Program-made: the position numbers and the translations under genes
Notes under the pieces: model-generated
The model's database searches: none
What the model saw: the letters and a program-made list of their open reading frames with translations, nothing else
What the model was told of the DNA's origin: nothing
Source: Botryotinia globosa
Taxonomy: Eukaryota > Ascomycota > Leotiomycetes > Helotiales > Sclerotiniaceae
Direction of reading: 5' to 3'
Assembly: GCA_014898425.1 (NCBI GenBank)
Contig: RCSZ01000006.1
Location: forward strand, 2,294,001-2,358,000
Length of the DNA stretch: 64,000 nt
In this document: one piece after another, positions 20,247-33,429 of the stretch
How positions within the stretch are numbered: the stretch's first letter is position 1
How the letters are laid out: each line of letters begins with the position of its first letter

Positions 20247-22089
20247 CTTCAAGAATTACAGGAATGGTAGCCCTAAAAGTTTACGGTATCTTGGTGGACG
20301 TTGTGTTCTTTTCGATCTATTGTGGCATTTTGGGTAGATGGATGCATATGACATCTTTCGTGATGTACCGAAAGGAGCTCTTTTACAGTGATTTACCTGC
20401 CGTACTAAATAATATCGGACTCTCTGTGTATGTTCCTCATGTTGAGGAAATACGGCAGCCAACACTGATAAAGTGGTGCGATTCGATCATGGATTTTATA
20501 CCCTGACAGGCCTGTTGGTAAAGGCCTCAGTGCTGTTTGTAAATCAATTTGTTTCTAAAAATTTCTCCCACTTTCTCAGCAGTGAGCATCAATAATGGTT
20601 TGGATGAAAGCCCTTCCCTCTGGGTCAATATCCCCAAACACTACTTAGTACTGGTCGCGGTACTTTAGAGTCACGCGATGGTTATTGAGTGAATAAGCTC
20701 TGCACCTTGACTTGACCCAACGCAAATCATTATACCGTTGATCGTTTGCACTTGTACTAGCTGTGTCATTTTATCAAGTATAAACATATAATTTCGAAAT
20801 CTGACGTCAGCAATATCATCTGAATGTACTCTCCGCGTAGGGAGAAGAGAGAGATTTCAGTCCACGTTAACTGAAAAATACATTGTCACTGGCGAGTAAA
20901 ACGACAATATGCTTCATGATTGTTTCAGCGTTATTCGTTAGACTTCAAGCATGGCTCTATATCCTTCTGCTTTTTCGCAATCTATCTGAGTATAAATCTG
21001 CGTTTCTTTCTCTTGATATCTTTGTCTCAGTCAGCTTTACGCATGACTACATGCAATGAAACCACAATCATACGCTCAAGTTCTTCCAGTATATAGTGCA
21101 TAATATTTCTAGCTGACGACATACTGCGCTCACAAATCTCTCGGTTCTGAATTCCGCTGCCCTGAGTCTTTAAAGACATTACGTATGTTCAAAATGAAGA
21201 CTCTGCTAAGATAGTCCAATGTTATAAATATTCTAGATCGCAGTCCGACAGCCAGAATCTTCCTTTCTTTTGAATTCAACTCGTTTGATTCACTTGATAC
21301 ATTGAGATTTTAGATCCAGTGCAATTGGTCCAGACCGTTGGGCACCCTATCAAGGGACAATGGCTAAATCTGTCAGGTTGATTTGGTGTGGTATGGAATA
21401 TTGAAAGAGGGCTGGAGGTAATCCATACCACTTCAATGCTGATGTCAATAAATTTACCCACGAGTAGCCCTCAGTCAACCGAGTTGCTCTCTTGTTTCTG
21501 CATTTGATTACTTTTTGTATTAGCCAGCCTATGCGGGCATTATATGTTCCTGGTCTCAGAACTCATGGTGAACAGTCAACTATATAAACTTCTCATCTAA
21601 TAAATGTCTATATGCCACCAACGTTATCCGAGTCCACGCTCTGTTGCGCATCGTTCAGACTGTCATATTTTCTTCCTTTCGAGTTCATATACTCGGATCG
21701 AAATCATATTCGAAGCTAAACGCTTCCAGGACTTTTTGAACTCAATATGACAATCAACCATTGTGTTTACGTTGTGTGCTTTGTCAATCTTAATGCAGTA
21801 TTTAAGTCTTTGATAATGTTGAAATCTCCTCCCATGTTGTAAGTTTCCAGAGACAGATGCAACAATGCTGTCAGCACATGTCAAAGAACATTTCAAAATC
21901 ACGCTCCCAGAAGTACTACTCTGCTTGTTCCAATCTGAACCACTTGAGTTGCGGCCCCTCTCGTAATGCCGGATTATTTGTGTGTACTCAATTTTGGGGT
22001 AAGTAGAATCAGTATACAGTCTTAAATCACCTGGCCGATCTCCGACCAAACTTCAACATTCCTATTGATTCTTATTAGAGGTTAGGTTT
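20247..22089. other. gene-poor transition zone
   Basis: Normal composition up to about 22,080. A 128-codon minus-strand frame at 21663-22049 reaches the edge of the AT-rich block and could be the remnant of a gene cut by it, but it has no recognisable domain. Nothing else supportable. Confidence 0.4.
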
Positions 22090-22354
22090 GATAATCATGA
22101 TATGGAAGATCTAGTCAATTTAAGCTTAGAGACGAATCAAATATATATAAAGAGTTAAATTAAAGTCAATTTATAAGAACTAAACTTGATTTAAATGAAA
22201 TTCCTTGCTTTTTCTAGATTTTCTCTGAAGAATATTTTAGGTTTATGTAATTTATAATAAAATTCTAGTATTTTCTATATTTATAAATAAGATTGATTTA
22301 AATTATATTTAATTGAGTTATTTATATTATAAAAAGAAAATGTATTAATCAACT
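22090..22354. other. start of the AT-rich (RIP-mutated) block
   Basis: Composition changes within about 100 bases to very high A+T. No gene or recognised repeat end is visible before the LTR at 22355; probably a remnant of an older repeat. Confidence 0.5.
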
Positions 22355-22573
22355 TGTGTAACAAGGATATTTACTTTAAAGGAATGACTTCAATATAATG
22401 ATTACTATATCAAAGGGAATTAAGTGAATACAAAACAGATTAGCTCTTTTAGTAGTGTTTATATAAAGTCTATTATCTTCCTATATAATTAGCTTATTAG
22501 ATAGAATTTGAATAGATATATAGCATTTATAATATATAGTTATTATTTCTTTTATATTCTTTTCGAATCAATA
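22355..22573 (+). repeat. 5' LTR of Copia W
   Basis: Aligns base by base, allowing C/T and G/A changes, with the LTRs at 38401, 39943, 45630 and 57880 read in reverse. It is the short class (about 219 bp), lacking one copy of a 15-bp GAATTC-containing duplication. It ends TTCGAATCAATA, matching the family end TCGAACSAACA. Confidence 0.8.
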
Positions 22574-23541
22574 TTAATCAGTAATATTACAAATCATTTA
22601 ATTAATTATTCAATAAACCTTTTTATTTTTATTCTTTTATTTCCATTATTGATATTATAATGTTTTGAGCGATTATATATAATATTAGTTTTAAGTAAAT
22701 TAAAAAGCAATCTGATTAATTTATATTTATAGTTATAGAAGTTTATAATAATATTATTAGTATTGATTTATTATGTAATTACAAGTATAATTTTTACAAA
22801 GAAATGAATAATACTCTTTTTTCTTTTTCTTTTAATAAAAACATATTTTCAGAAATTCAATTTCCTTAGAATAAGAAGGAAGAGAATTTAAGAGATAAAA
22901 AGTTCAAAGGGAAATCTTAGAATTAATTTTTTTTTCAAAAGACTTATATTTAAAATTATAACTAAATATTATATTAATAATTATGTTCTTTTCAAAAAAT
23001 TATATATTTGAAATAGGGATGATTAATATATCCCTTTAAAAGATAGTTGTATATAATTTTAAGTTAATTTAATGATATTTACTTAAATATGTTAATGAAC
23101 TAATATTATATAACTTTTATAAGATTTTATAATATTATAAGGTGTATATGAATCTTAATATAAATATCAAGAATATTTCGAAAAAAATAGTTTTGTATAG
23201 AAGATATTATAATTAAATTATAATATAATTTGCAAAATATTAAATTAATGAAATACAATCATTTATAATTTTGAAATAAACTAATCTTTTTGTTAGGTTT
23301 AATATAAGATTTTAAATCAAACTTTTTATGAATTTCTCAAAAATTTATAGAAGTGTTGATAAATATAAGAATATTAATAATTCTTTTGATTTAAATCTCT
23401 ATATTTAAATTTTTTTATTATGAAATATTTATATTATTTAAAATAATCATAGCTATCTTTCCAATTATACTTTTAAATATAATTAAAGATCAGTATTAGA
23501 TAAATCTAAACAATCTTTCTAATTTATATTAAGTTTTATAT

Positions 23542-26500
23542 AGATCAACATAACATTCTAAAATCGAGGTATCTTTATATTTCCGACTTTATTATATAGG
23601 ATTAACTCTCTATATCCTTTATAAACTCTTTCATTTAATCTAATAATTGTTTTTATAGTAATATCGCTGGGTGATGGGTTTATGATATTAGATTGCTTTT
23701 TGCGATTATTAAATCTTAGGTTTATATATTTATTAGATTTATAATCTTTATTTAATCTCAATTAACTTTATATAGTTAAAAAAAAAAGAAGTAGAATAAA
23801 TATTCAAGTGCTTTTCTTTTTCAAAATTGATTATTATAATCAAAATATTATTTCGAATGTGTTAAATATTATTAAAAAGTAATTTGATATTTTTGAATAT
23901 AATATGAAAAGTAAATATGTGATTGTTATAGGCTTTATAATATTATTTAATATCTTTATAATATTTTATATAAATATATTTAATATAGTTTTTACAAAGA
24001 AATTTATTGGTTTTATAGTTAATTTTGTAATTACTATTGTTTTTGTTAATATTATTATTTCTTTTGTATTTTTTAATATTTGTATTTAATCTTTTGCTTA
24101 TATTGTATTTATTATCGGCTTTAAAATCTTAGTGGAGGTGATTAAGTTTGATAATATAAATAGTATTAGAAATAATATATTTTTTAAGTTTAGAAATGTA
24201 TAATTCGAGAAAATCTTTTATAGTTTTATATTAAAAAGAAATTCTATTTCGAATTATATTTAATATTAGAATTGAAGATTGTTTGCTAAATGCAAATTTC
24301 TGATTTTATTTAATTGACTTTTTGTTTTTGTTTTTCGATAATATTTTGTGGAAATTATTAAAGGCTTTTTTTTAATTGATATTTTAATAATCTTATTTAT
24401 AATTATAGATTGGGCTATTATTTTTGTAATTAATAATATTTACAATTTGTTTTATAATAAGTATAATCAATAAAAAGTATTATAAATATTAGATATTATA
24501 TTTCTGATTATTTTAGAGATTTGATATAATTATATGATTATAGAAATCCTTACTTTTTTTATAAATCTAAATAATAGAGTAATTATAGTAAATAAAGTCT
24601 TTGTTTTTAGCAAAGTTTTTATATAAATAAAGAAGTATTTAGTTGTTATCAAATCCTTTAATTATAAAGTTAGTGAATATTTTGATAGAATTATTTGGAT
24701 TATTTTATTTATCGAAATAATTTTTATTTTTATTTTTTTTAATATTAATAGTTTTTTTAAACTAATTGAAAAGAAATATATTGTGATTCAATATAATCTA
24801 GATTATTAAGAATACTACTTTTTTTTAAATATAATTAACTCCCTCTTTATATTTATTATAACTATCGAATAAATATATATAAAAAATCAATAAATATTAA
24901 TTATATAATATTATTTAAATATACTAATTGTTATAATCTATTTAAGATTGGGTATAATAAATACTCTATTACTTTTTAATATAAAAATAATATTATAATA
25001 TTTTTTATTAAAAATAAATTCAAATTATTCAGAAAATAGGGAAGGTTTAATATAAAATAATTAATATATTTATTGAAATCTTTAAAATAGAAATATTCAA
25101 CACTTTTATAGCTATAATTATAGAATCTATTAACAAATGTAAACACAATATTATTATTGTTTAATACAAATAGACTGGATTTATTCTTATTATTAATTAA
25201 ACTTTAATTTGGAATTAGATATAAACTTTTATAGTTGTAATCCAGATATTTATCCTCCTTTGAATAAAAGTTTTTAGATTATATTCGAAAACAAATAAAG
25301 GAAAGAATAAGAATATCTTTTATTATATATAAAGTTTTGATAAATTTAATATATTCAATTTCGAAAAAATATTTTATTAATATTAATATAATATAATAGA
25401 TTTTATAATAAAATCTATAATTGATAAATTCAATAATATAATTTACAGATTTGTTAGATTAATATTAATAAAAACATTTTTGTATATATAATAATTCTTA
25501 TAATTTTTAATATCTAGTAAATTGATATTATATATATTCAAGAATTTTGGATAATTATTAATATATAGATTTAAAACTATTCAAACTATAATTATTATAT
25601 TTCAATAGATTTTTGAAATCTTGAAAACTCTAAAGAATTAGATTGCTTTTGGATTATAATATATGTATACAAAAGTGTTAATCTATATATATAATAATAT
25701 TGCTTTATATATAGTAGAAATCTTTTTTAGATTAATATAAATAAAAATGTTATATTCAATTTATATTATTAATTGGATAATAATAAAACAATTGATTATA
25801 TATTATATTTAGTTTTATTATTTTAATATTTGATAAGAAATGATTTTAATATCTAATATTATATATTCGAATTAGGGGTACAATCTAAATACAAAAACTC
25901 GAATTTAATATATTGGTTTAGTAATAATGGTATAAACTTTATTAATATTTCTAGCAAATCTATATACAAAATTAACCATATTATTAACCTTATCTTTTTA
26001 AATATCCCTTTTATTAGAATTATTATCAAAAAAGATATATATAATAGCTCGAATTATAAGATACAAATCATTATTATTCTAGAATAGGGTACAATTTTAC
26101 TGAAATAATATTATTATAAAATCCTAAAAATGGAATTAGGAAAACTCTTTGATTTAATATATATTGGTATAATCTATCTTTGTAATTCCTTTTCTTTTAT
26201 AAATGAAATTGTAATTGAGGTGTATATAGTAGATTTTATAATAATAATGAATATTGTTATTTATATAATTAATAAATTTAATAAAAAAGATAGTAAAATT
26301 ATATTATAATAAATCTCCAAATATAAGAAAATATATTAGAATTATTTTTATAAATGTAATATTTTAGGTGAAAATATCTTTTAAATAATTCGAATCTTTT
26401 ATAGAGTAATTCAATAAATAAAATGCAATTATTAAAAAAATATTATAAATAAAATTAAAAATAATAAAGAGTTTTATAAAATTATCAATTAATATAAATT

Positions 26501-29500
26501 AAAATCTAATCTAAAATTGTTTTCATTATTTATTAATAAAAACCTTATTAAAGATATTATAAAAAAGATTGAGATTTTATATAAAAAGATTCTTGATTAC
26601 TTCAATATCTTTAATAACTTTGAATATAATCTCTTTGAAAATTAAAATGAATTAGATATTTTAGAGTAATTCTAATTTATTTCAATAAAAAAGATTGAAT
26701 ATAATATTATTAGAATTTTTAATATTTTTCTAGATATTGATTATATTACAATATAAATACTTAAAATCTATTAATTAATAATCAGTAGTATTCTATATAA
26801 ACTTTACAATTGATATTTAGTATTCAATTTCATTTTATAAATCTAAAAATTTATTAAAATAATTATATTATTTAAGATTAATAAAAAAATAAATTCTTTA
26901 TCTACTCCTGGTAATTAATTATATTTATCTTTTATATTTTAAAAGATTTGAAAAAGATTGTAGCTTATTATTTGGTATAGATTATACTAACTAATAATAT
27001 TTTTAATTTATAATATAAAAGAATTCTTTTTAAAAAAGTTATTATAGATCTAATTGTTTGCTTTATATATAATATAAAGATTGTTTTTTTTCAAAGATTG
27101 AAAGTTATTATAATCATTATGGATATCCAAAATATTTTTAATATATTTTTAAAGCAAAGATTATTGAAAAAAATGATTAAATAAAACTAACCCCTAACTC
27201 TTCTAAAACTAATCGATTTTTTTTTCATCAATTAATATATTCAAATTTGTTTAAAAAACTCGATTATATTTAATTACAAAATTATATACAAAATACTATA
27301 AAGTTTCTTTCTTTTTTTAGTTTTATATATATTATATCTAATTAAATTTATATTATAGGATATAGAATTATATTTCAAATATATTGATAATTTTTGTTTA
27401 TATTGGGTTTTTTAGTTTTTAAATATCAATATCTATATTTTGATAAATAATATAAAGAAGATTTTCGAATAGGGTAATAATAATAAGATTACTTTTATTT
27501 CTGAAAAATTCAAAATGATTTATTTTATTAAAAAAAAAGGGGATTATATTTTCTTTTATATTATTAATAAAAAGTTTACTATTATACTAATTATTATAAT
27601 TAAAAATAAAATATAATTTGTTTTAAGATAATTTAAAATTTGATTTAATAAAAAACTTTTTTTAAAAAATATATAATTATAAAAACTATTAAAGTTTGAA
27701 TAATAATATATTATATTTATAATTTTATAAAAATAATTAATAGTTTTTCAATTTTAGTTTTATATAAAACTATTATTATTTATATTATTCTTTTTTATAT
27801 ATATAAGATTGAAATATAATTTGATAATAAAACAAAATCATTTTGTATTTAATATATTATTTATAATCTTGTTATTTTTTTCTGAATAGGTTGATATATT
27901 GATTTATTGAAATGAATATTTGCTTTAATATTTAGAAATATATTTCTAATTTAAAAGATTATTTTAATAATTATTCTTTTTAGAAATATAGATATTCTAT
28001 TTGTTAATATAATATTAAATGAAATTAAGTTTTGTTTTATTATATATATTCAATTAATAAATACTTTCTATTTTATAATTCGCTGAATTACATTTTTATT
28101 TATTATTAGAAATAAAGGTATTAATCAATAGTAGAAATCTAAAATCAAAATTCAATATCTAAAGACAATTCTTTTTAATATTATATATTTTATATTACAA
28201 TCCTCATATTTCTTTTTAAAATATTGAATAAATCTAATAAAAGGTATTAATAAAAAGATAATAATTATTAATTTTAAAGAATAGTAATTTTATCTTTTTT
28301 TTAATAAGATTTCAATCTTTTCAAATAGTTTTGAATAAGTTGTTAATAAAGAAAAGCTTGTTAAATATAAATATATAATATATTAGAATGAAGAGCAAAT
28401 TGCTATTGACTCAAACTTGATTAATAATATTTTATATATTTTCGATTTAAAGATAATTAAGGCTTATATAAACCTTAAATATACTTTAAGAACTCTTTTA
28501 CTTAACAGATAATACTTATAGCTTTATATTAACAATATCTTAATAATCTAATATTTATATAATAATATATCCAATTCTTTTTAATAAACTTTCTATACTT
28601 ATCAAAACATTATATAAATCTTTGATATCAAAGTTTATTGATTCTCTAGATATATAAATATTAAAGAAAACAAAATTATTAACAAACTCATTAATTTTAA
28701 AATCTATAAACCCATTTGAGATTTAGGATCTATTTTAATACTTATTATTAATGAAATAGAGATTATTATTAAAAAACTTTATAATTAAATGGAATAGTTT
28801 TAATAAAAGAAATAATAATTTATTTTTTTAGATATTTATAATAAATAAAATCTTATTTATATAATTAAACTTTTTTTAAAATTAAATCTATTAAGAAAAA
28901 CACTATATTATATTCTAATTATATAAATAGAATATAAGGATTTTATATAATATTATAAAAAGTTTTAATATTAAAATATTAATTTGAAATATTTCTATAA
29001 TTATTAAAAGATTTTTAAATATTTGATATTATATTATAAATCACTAATTCAATTTAGAAAATAATCTAAATAATCACTTTTACTTCTATTTTTATCAATA
29101 ATAAAAGGCCTTAATTATCTCTTGTTTCTAATATCACAATCACTAATATTAATCAAATTCTTCGAAATCATTCAATTCTATATTAGCATTTATTTCCATT
29201 AAAAGCATCTAATCACCTCTTTCTTTCTTTCTCTTTTCTTTTTCTTTTTTCTTAATTAGATTCTATTTTTCTCTTATTTAATTTAAAATAATAATTAAAA
29301 AATATAACAAAAATATAATTCAATATTTACACATCTTATAAATATACATTTTTATAATTTATATTCATTTATTTTTAAAAAATTATATCTAATTTTTTAA
29401 AATCCTGGAAATATTATTAACTTTATTTTAATTAATAAAAAAGAAATTATTCAAATGAGTCCTGATCCTTATATATATAAATTGTTTTTTAAGATATTAA

Positions 29501-29605
29501 ATAAATCTATAGTTTAGTATATTCCTATATCTCTTGAAAGGTTTCTAAGGTTAGCCTTAAGCCAGCTCAATGGATGTTAATAAATACTACTACTACTACT
29601 ACTAC
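23542..29605 (+). mobile_element. Tad-like LINE, copy A1, inserted in Copia W
   Basis: A 6.06-kb element colinear with the copy at 50260-56359. It is flanked by a 15-base direct duplication, TATTAAGTTTTATAT, at 23527-23541 and 29606-29620, and ends in a (CTA)n tail, as LINEs end in simple repeats. Decayed reverse transcriptase is readable on the plus strand at about 26890-27650: a SFIF/DLIVCFIYNI-like segment, MDIQNIFN near 27119 (the first catalytic Asp box) and YIDN near 27380 where the YADD box belongs. A zone of about 1.3 kb after the RT would fit an RNase H domain. Many stops; not functional. Confidence 0.85.
26890..27650 (+). pseudogene. LINE reverse transcriptase remnant (copy A1)
   Basis: Successive blocks align with LINE RT: a palm-entry block near 26920-27000, DLIVCFIYNI at about 27050, MDIQNIFN at 27119, and an F-x-YIDN-x-C-like block near 27375-27400 in place of F-x-YADD. 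Cys, Arg and Gly codons have been turned to Tyr, Lys or stop codons, as RIP predicts. The mapping to domains is by eye. Confidence 0.7.
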
Positions 29606-29620
29606 TATTAAGTTTTATAT

Positions 29621-30241
29621 CAGATAATGATTAATAATTTCAAAGGATTTGAATATTAATGAAATATATATTTCAAATAAAATAATACTATTTTTAAAAT
29701 CTATATCAAAAAGATTTTGAATATAGATTTTTAAAAAATATTTGATATAATAATTATAGATTTATATTTTCTTTAATATATTATTTCTATAATTATATAT
29801 AATTCTCAATTATATTGTATTAAGATTTTGTTTATATATAATAATATTCTGAAATATTATTTTATAATATATTATTTTTATTTGAGTATTTTAGATTTAA
29901 TTAATCAAATTAAATAAACTATTAATTTTATTAAAAGGTATTTCTATAGTAAGATATATTAATTGAAATATTCCTTATAAATTGATATTTTTATAATAAT
30001 AAATCTTTGAAATCTTTAACCTTCTTTTTTTAAAAACCTCATAATAAATATATTAATAAATAATTCTCTTCTATACTATTTGATAAAGATAAGAATAACT
30101 ATTATTTCCCTAATTATAAGAAAAAGGGCTATAAATATTATAAGTATATATAAAAGAAGAAAACCTAATTTAAAACAAATTATTATATTAAGTATAATAA
30201 TCTTGATAATAAAAGTTATATGAGATAATATAATGAATTTC
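29621..30241 (+). pseudogene. Copia W gag region, first copy (3' part)
   Basis: Continues the gag-like sequence interrupted by the LINE (its 5' part is 22574-23526). Near 30100-30155 it reads YYFPNYKKKGYKYYKY, the spacing of a zinc knuckle whose Cys and His codons have become Tyr. A second copy of the same stretch reads at 31660-31720. This copy is cut by the (TTA)n tract. Confidence 0.6.

Positions 30242-30325
<84 letters not shown>
30242..30325. repeat. (TTA)n microsatellite
   Basis: About 28 uninterrupted TTA units, then TTATGATTATGATG. Read on the minus strand it is a (TAA)n tract at the end of the island next door. Confidence 0.95.
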
Positions 30326-30326
<1 letters not shown>

Positions 30327-30582
30327 GATTATGATGAATATAGTCCACCTAGATCGGTGCACAGATTACCACCTCAAAAGCTTACAATCTCTAAATAGCT
30401 TCAAAATTCATATTTTAATAAAAATATAAAAATATTAATTTTATTTATTTTTAGAATTCTAAAAGCTATAAAATACAAATATAAATATAGATCCTGAGGG
30501 GTGTGAAAAATAACTACAAAGAGTGTTAGCAAGCCCATTGTTATTTTTAGTCTCGAAGGGCCGAAAAAAACTCGTATTATAT
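30326..30582 (-). mobile_element. short GC-richer island with (TAA)n tail, possible SINE-like element
   Basis: Around 255 bp that still contain many C and G bases (e.g. CACCTAGATCGGTGCACAG and GATCCTGAGGGGTGTG), unlike everything around. It is absent from the equivalent place in Copia X and Y. On the minus strand it ends in the (TAA)n tract, like a short retroposon with a simple-repeat tail; elements below the size RIP detects keep their C and G. No clear A and B boxes are seen, so SINE identity is only a suggestion. Confidence 0.4.
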
Positions 30583-32369
30583 AATTAATATTATATAATT
30601 TTGAAAGATTTTTATAATATTATAGGGTATATATTAACTTTATTTTGAATATTGAGAATATTTTTATGTAAAGAAGATTATGAATAAATTTCTGAATAAT
30701 TTATAGAATATTAGATTAATGAAATATAATTATTCAAAGTTATAAAAAAAAATCTTTTTGTTAGGTTTAATTTGTAATTTTAAATCAAATATTTTGTCAA
30801 TTTTTTTTTTTAAATTTTTAAATAATCATTTAGATAGTTATATAACTTTATCGAAATCTAGTAAAATTATGAGGAATCTAGGTATTCTTAGGGGATTATT
30901 CAATAATAATAATAATAATTTGAATAATTCCAATAATGATTCTAATGATTTTAATTATAAAAATAATTATAATATTAATTAATACAATCAAAGTCATTAT
31001 TTTAGTAATCCTTTAAAAATTCATAGAAATAATAATAAATATAAAAAAATTAATAATTCTTTTGATTTAAAGATTTCTATATTTAAGGAATATTATCATA
31101 AAGTATTTGTATTATTTAAAAAAATTATAATAATTTCTTGATTTTATTTTTAAATATAATTAAAAAATACCATTATATAGATTTGAATAGATTTTTAAAA
31201 TATTTTAGAAATTATATATTATAATAATCAATAATTTCAAACGATCTAAACATTGACAAAATATATTTTTCGAATAAAATAATATCTCTTTTAAAACCTA
31301 TAACAAAAACAATTCTACTACAAATTTAAAAAAACATTTTAATACAATAATTAGAATTTTTTTTTTCAGTATATAATTCCTTCAATTATATATAAATTTC
31401 AATTATATTATATTAAGATTTTATTTATATATAATAATATTCTAAAATATTATTTTATAATATATAATCTTTATTTAAATGTTTCAGATTTTATTAATCA
31501 GATTAAACAAATTATTAATTTTTATTAAAAGATATTTCTAAAACAAAACATATTAGCTAAAATATTTTTTTATAACAATAGATTTTCAAACTTTTTTTTC
31601 CAAAAACTTTACAATAAATATACTAATAAATAATCCTTCTTCATATTACTTAGCAAAAACAAGAATAATTACTATTTCCGTAATTATAAAAAAAAAGGTT
31701 ATAAATACTACAAATATATTAAGAAAAAAGATTCATTTAAAACAAATTATTATATGAAATACAATGATATTAATACTGAAAGTTTCATAAAACAATATAA
31801 TTAATTTCTAATTGATATTAAATAAAAGATAAATCAAGAAAATGATAGTGATAATAATGATTATTTTATTGATTAATATCTTATCAATAAAAATAATTCT
31901 GAAAAAATTTCCAGAATGTTTTTATATTAATAAATACTTATAATGATTTACTAATAATAATTTATCTTAAGAATATTATAAGTATTTATATATTAATAAT
32001 TGAGGTATTTGCTTTAAACAATAAATGATATAATAGTAATAAGTTTTTTGATATTATTATTAAATTTATAACAAATCACTAAATAAATTTAAGTCTTTTT
32101 TATCTAATAAAAACTTCAAATTTAATTATACAATATTTATTAATATTTTCTATATCAATAATAATCTTATTCTATATATTATTAATAAAACTATACATTT
32201 TCAAATTATTTGATAATTAAATAATTCAATTGTAAAATATATATAAAATAAGCTTCATGAATACTGAATTAATATATATATTAATTTATTAAAGTGTATC
32301 ATTTAAAATATAAATATTAATCTTGTTAATAAAAGGTTTTAGTAATATATTATTTTAATATCTATTTAA
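30583..32369 (+). pseudogene. second copy of Copia W gag region
   Basis: Starts within the gag sequence already present at about 23100 and repeats it through the zinc-knuckle-like stretch (31660-31720: YYFRNYKKKGYKYYKY), then runs on towards the integrase. X and Y have one copy here. So W carries a partial internal duplication whose junction holds the (TTA)n tract and the island. Confidence 0.6.
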
Positions 32370-32624
32370 ATGAAAATAATCCTAATAAAAGCTTATCATT
32401 CAATTGATATTATTAAAAGATTTTATATATTACTATATAGATTTTATAAAATTATTTATAATATGATTTATAATTTGGATATCAATAAAACTACTGTATT
32501 CCAAATAATTATAAAGACTATTAATAATATTATTAAATTAAATAGATTGATATTTACTCTATTTATTTTCGATTTTTTTTATATTATTAAAAGTAACCTT
32601 TTAATATCAATTATGTTATAATGA
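32370..32624 (+). pseudogene. Copia W integrase remnant
   Basis: An 83-codon open piece in which AYHSIDIIKRFYILLYRFYK and KTINNIIKLNRLIFTLFIF line up with the C-terminal core of fungal Copia integrases (the H-S-I-x-x-V-E-R-Y-H and A-x-N-D-T-x-x-x-x-G-L-V-P-T-L-L blocks). The replaced residues are those RIP changes. Flanking stops and the nearby insertion at 32681 make it dead. Confidence 0.75.
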
Positions 32625-32680
32625 ATTATAACAATCTCTAAAATTATAATAAAGATTTGCAAGATTTATAATTTTATAAA

Positions 32681-33203
32681 CAGTAAATTACTCTGATGCT
32701 ACTAAAATTAATATCTTTCTACTTTTATACCATTTAGATTCTAATCAAAAGTAGTTAGATTCTATAGTAGATTCTATCTATAGATATATAGATTCTAGGA
32801 TTTTAAATATAATATTCAATAAACAAATACAATTATAGATTTTATGGTTTTATTATATTATTATAGATTCTATTATATTATTATAGATTTTATATTTCTA
32901 TTATAGATTCTATTATATTATTATAGATTTTATATTTCTATTATAGATTCTATTATATTATTATAGATTTTATATTTCTATTATAGATTCTATACTTTTA
33001 TTATAAATTCTATACTTTCTGCTATCTTTTTAAAGTAAAGAATAGAATATTTAGAATCTATTAATAGAATTATAGAATCTATAGTAACAGAATCTATGAT
33101 AAAACTATAGAATCTATTATAAAATCTAGTTTTTTTTGATTAAAATCTTAATATTATAAAAGTAAAAACATATCAATTTTAGTGGTATTAGAGTAATTTA
33201 CCG
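32681..33203. mobile_element. 523-bp inverted-repeat element with 9-bp target duplication (MULE-type MITE)
   Basis: Ends are about 48-bp inverted repeats (left CAGTAAATTACTCTGATGCT, right read in reverse CGGTAAATTACTCTAATACC), and the match continues through ACTAAAATTRATAT to CTTTTATA. The 9-bp TTTTATAAA flanks it at 32672-32680 and 33204-33212. Copia X and Y carry the uninterrupted site, so this is a proven insertion. A 9-bp duplication with long inverted ends fits Mutator-like elements; it is too short for a transposase. The interior is filled with TATAGATTCTA-type palindromes and a 40-bp tandem repeat, giving a fold-back structure. Confidence 0.85.
32867..32986. repeat. 40-bp tandem repeat inside the MITE
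   Basis: Three exact copies (32867, 32907, 32947) of a unit starting ATTCTATTATATTATTATAG, followed by diverged pieces to about 33020. Confidence 0.9.
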
Positions 33204-33429
33204 TTTTATAAAAGTATAAAAAGCTATAAATATATATAATGGTTTTTCAATTATTATGTTTTATAATCTATTACCAAATAGTAATATTCTAATTTGGAAA
33301 AAGAGTAGAAATACTGCTTTAGAAAAGTAAAAAAAGATTGTTCTTATTCCTTAATATAAATAACAAAATATATATACTCAACCTATTTTATAAATCTATG
33401 AGATTTACATTTATATTAATAAAACATTA

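Noticed and set aside
21663..22049. 128-codon minus-strand frame at the edge of the AT-rich block
   Set aside because: Might be the tail of a gene destroyed by the repeats, but there is no recognisable domain and no good splice site, so I do not call it a gene.
23904..24089. Open frames in the AT-rich block rich in Ile, Phe, Asn and Lys that look like membrane proteins
   Set aside because: At this composition Ile/Phe/Asn/Lys codons dominate by chance. Only frames that align with Copia or LINE motifs were kept, as pseudogenes. The same goes for 30758-30982, 46662-46844, 51637-51873 and 56537-56737.
30076..30348. Minus-strand frame with a long poly-Asn run
   Set aside because: It is simply the (TTA)n microsatellite read in reverse, flanked by RIP-mutated sequence.
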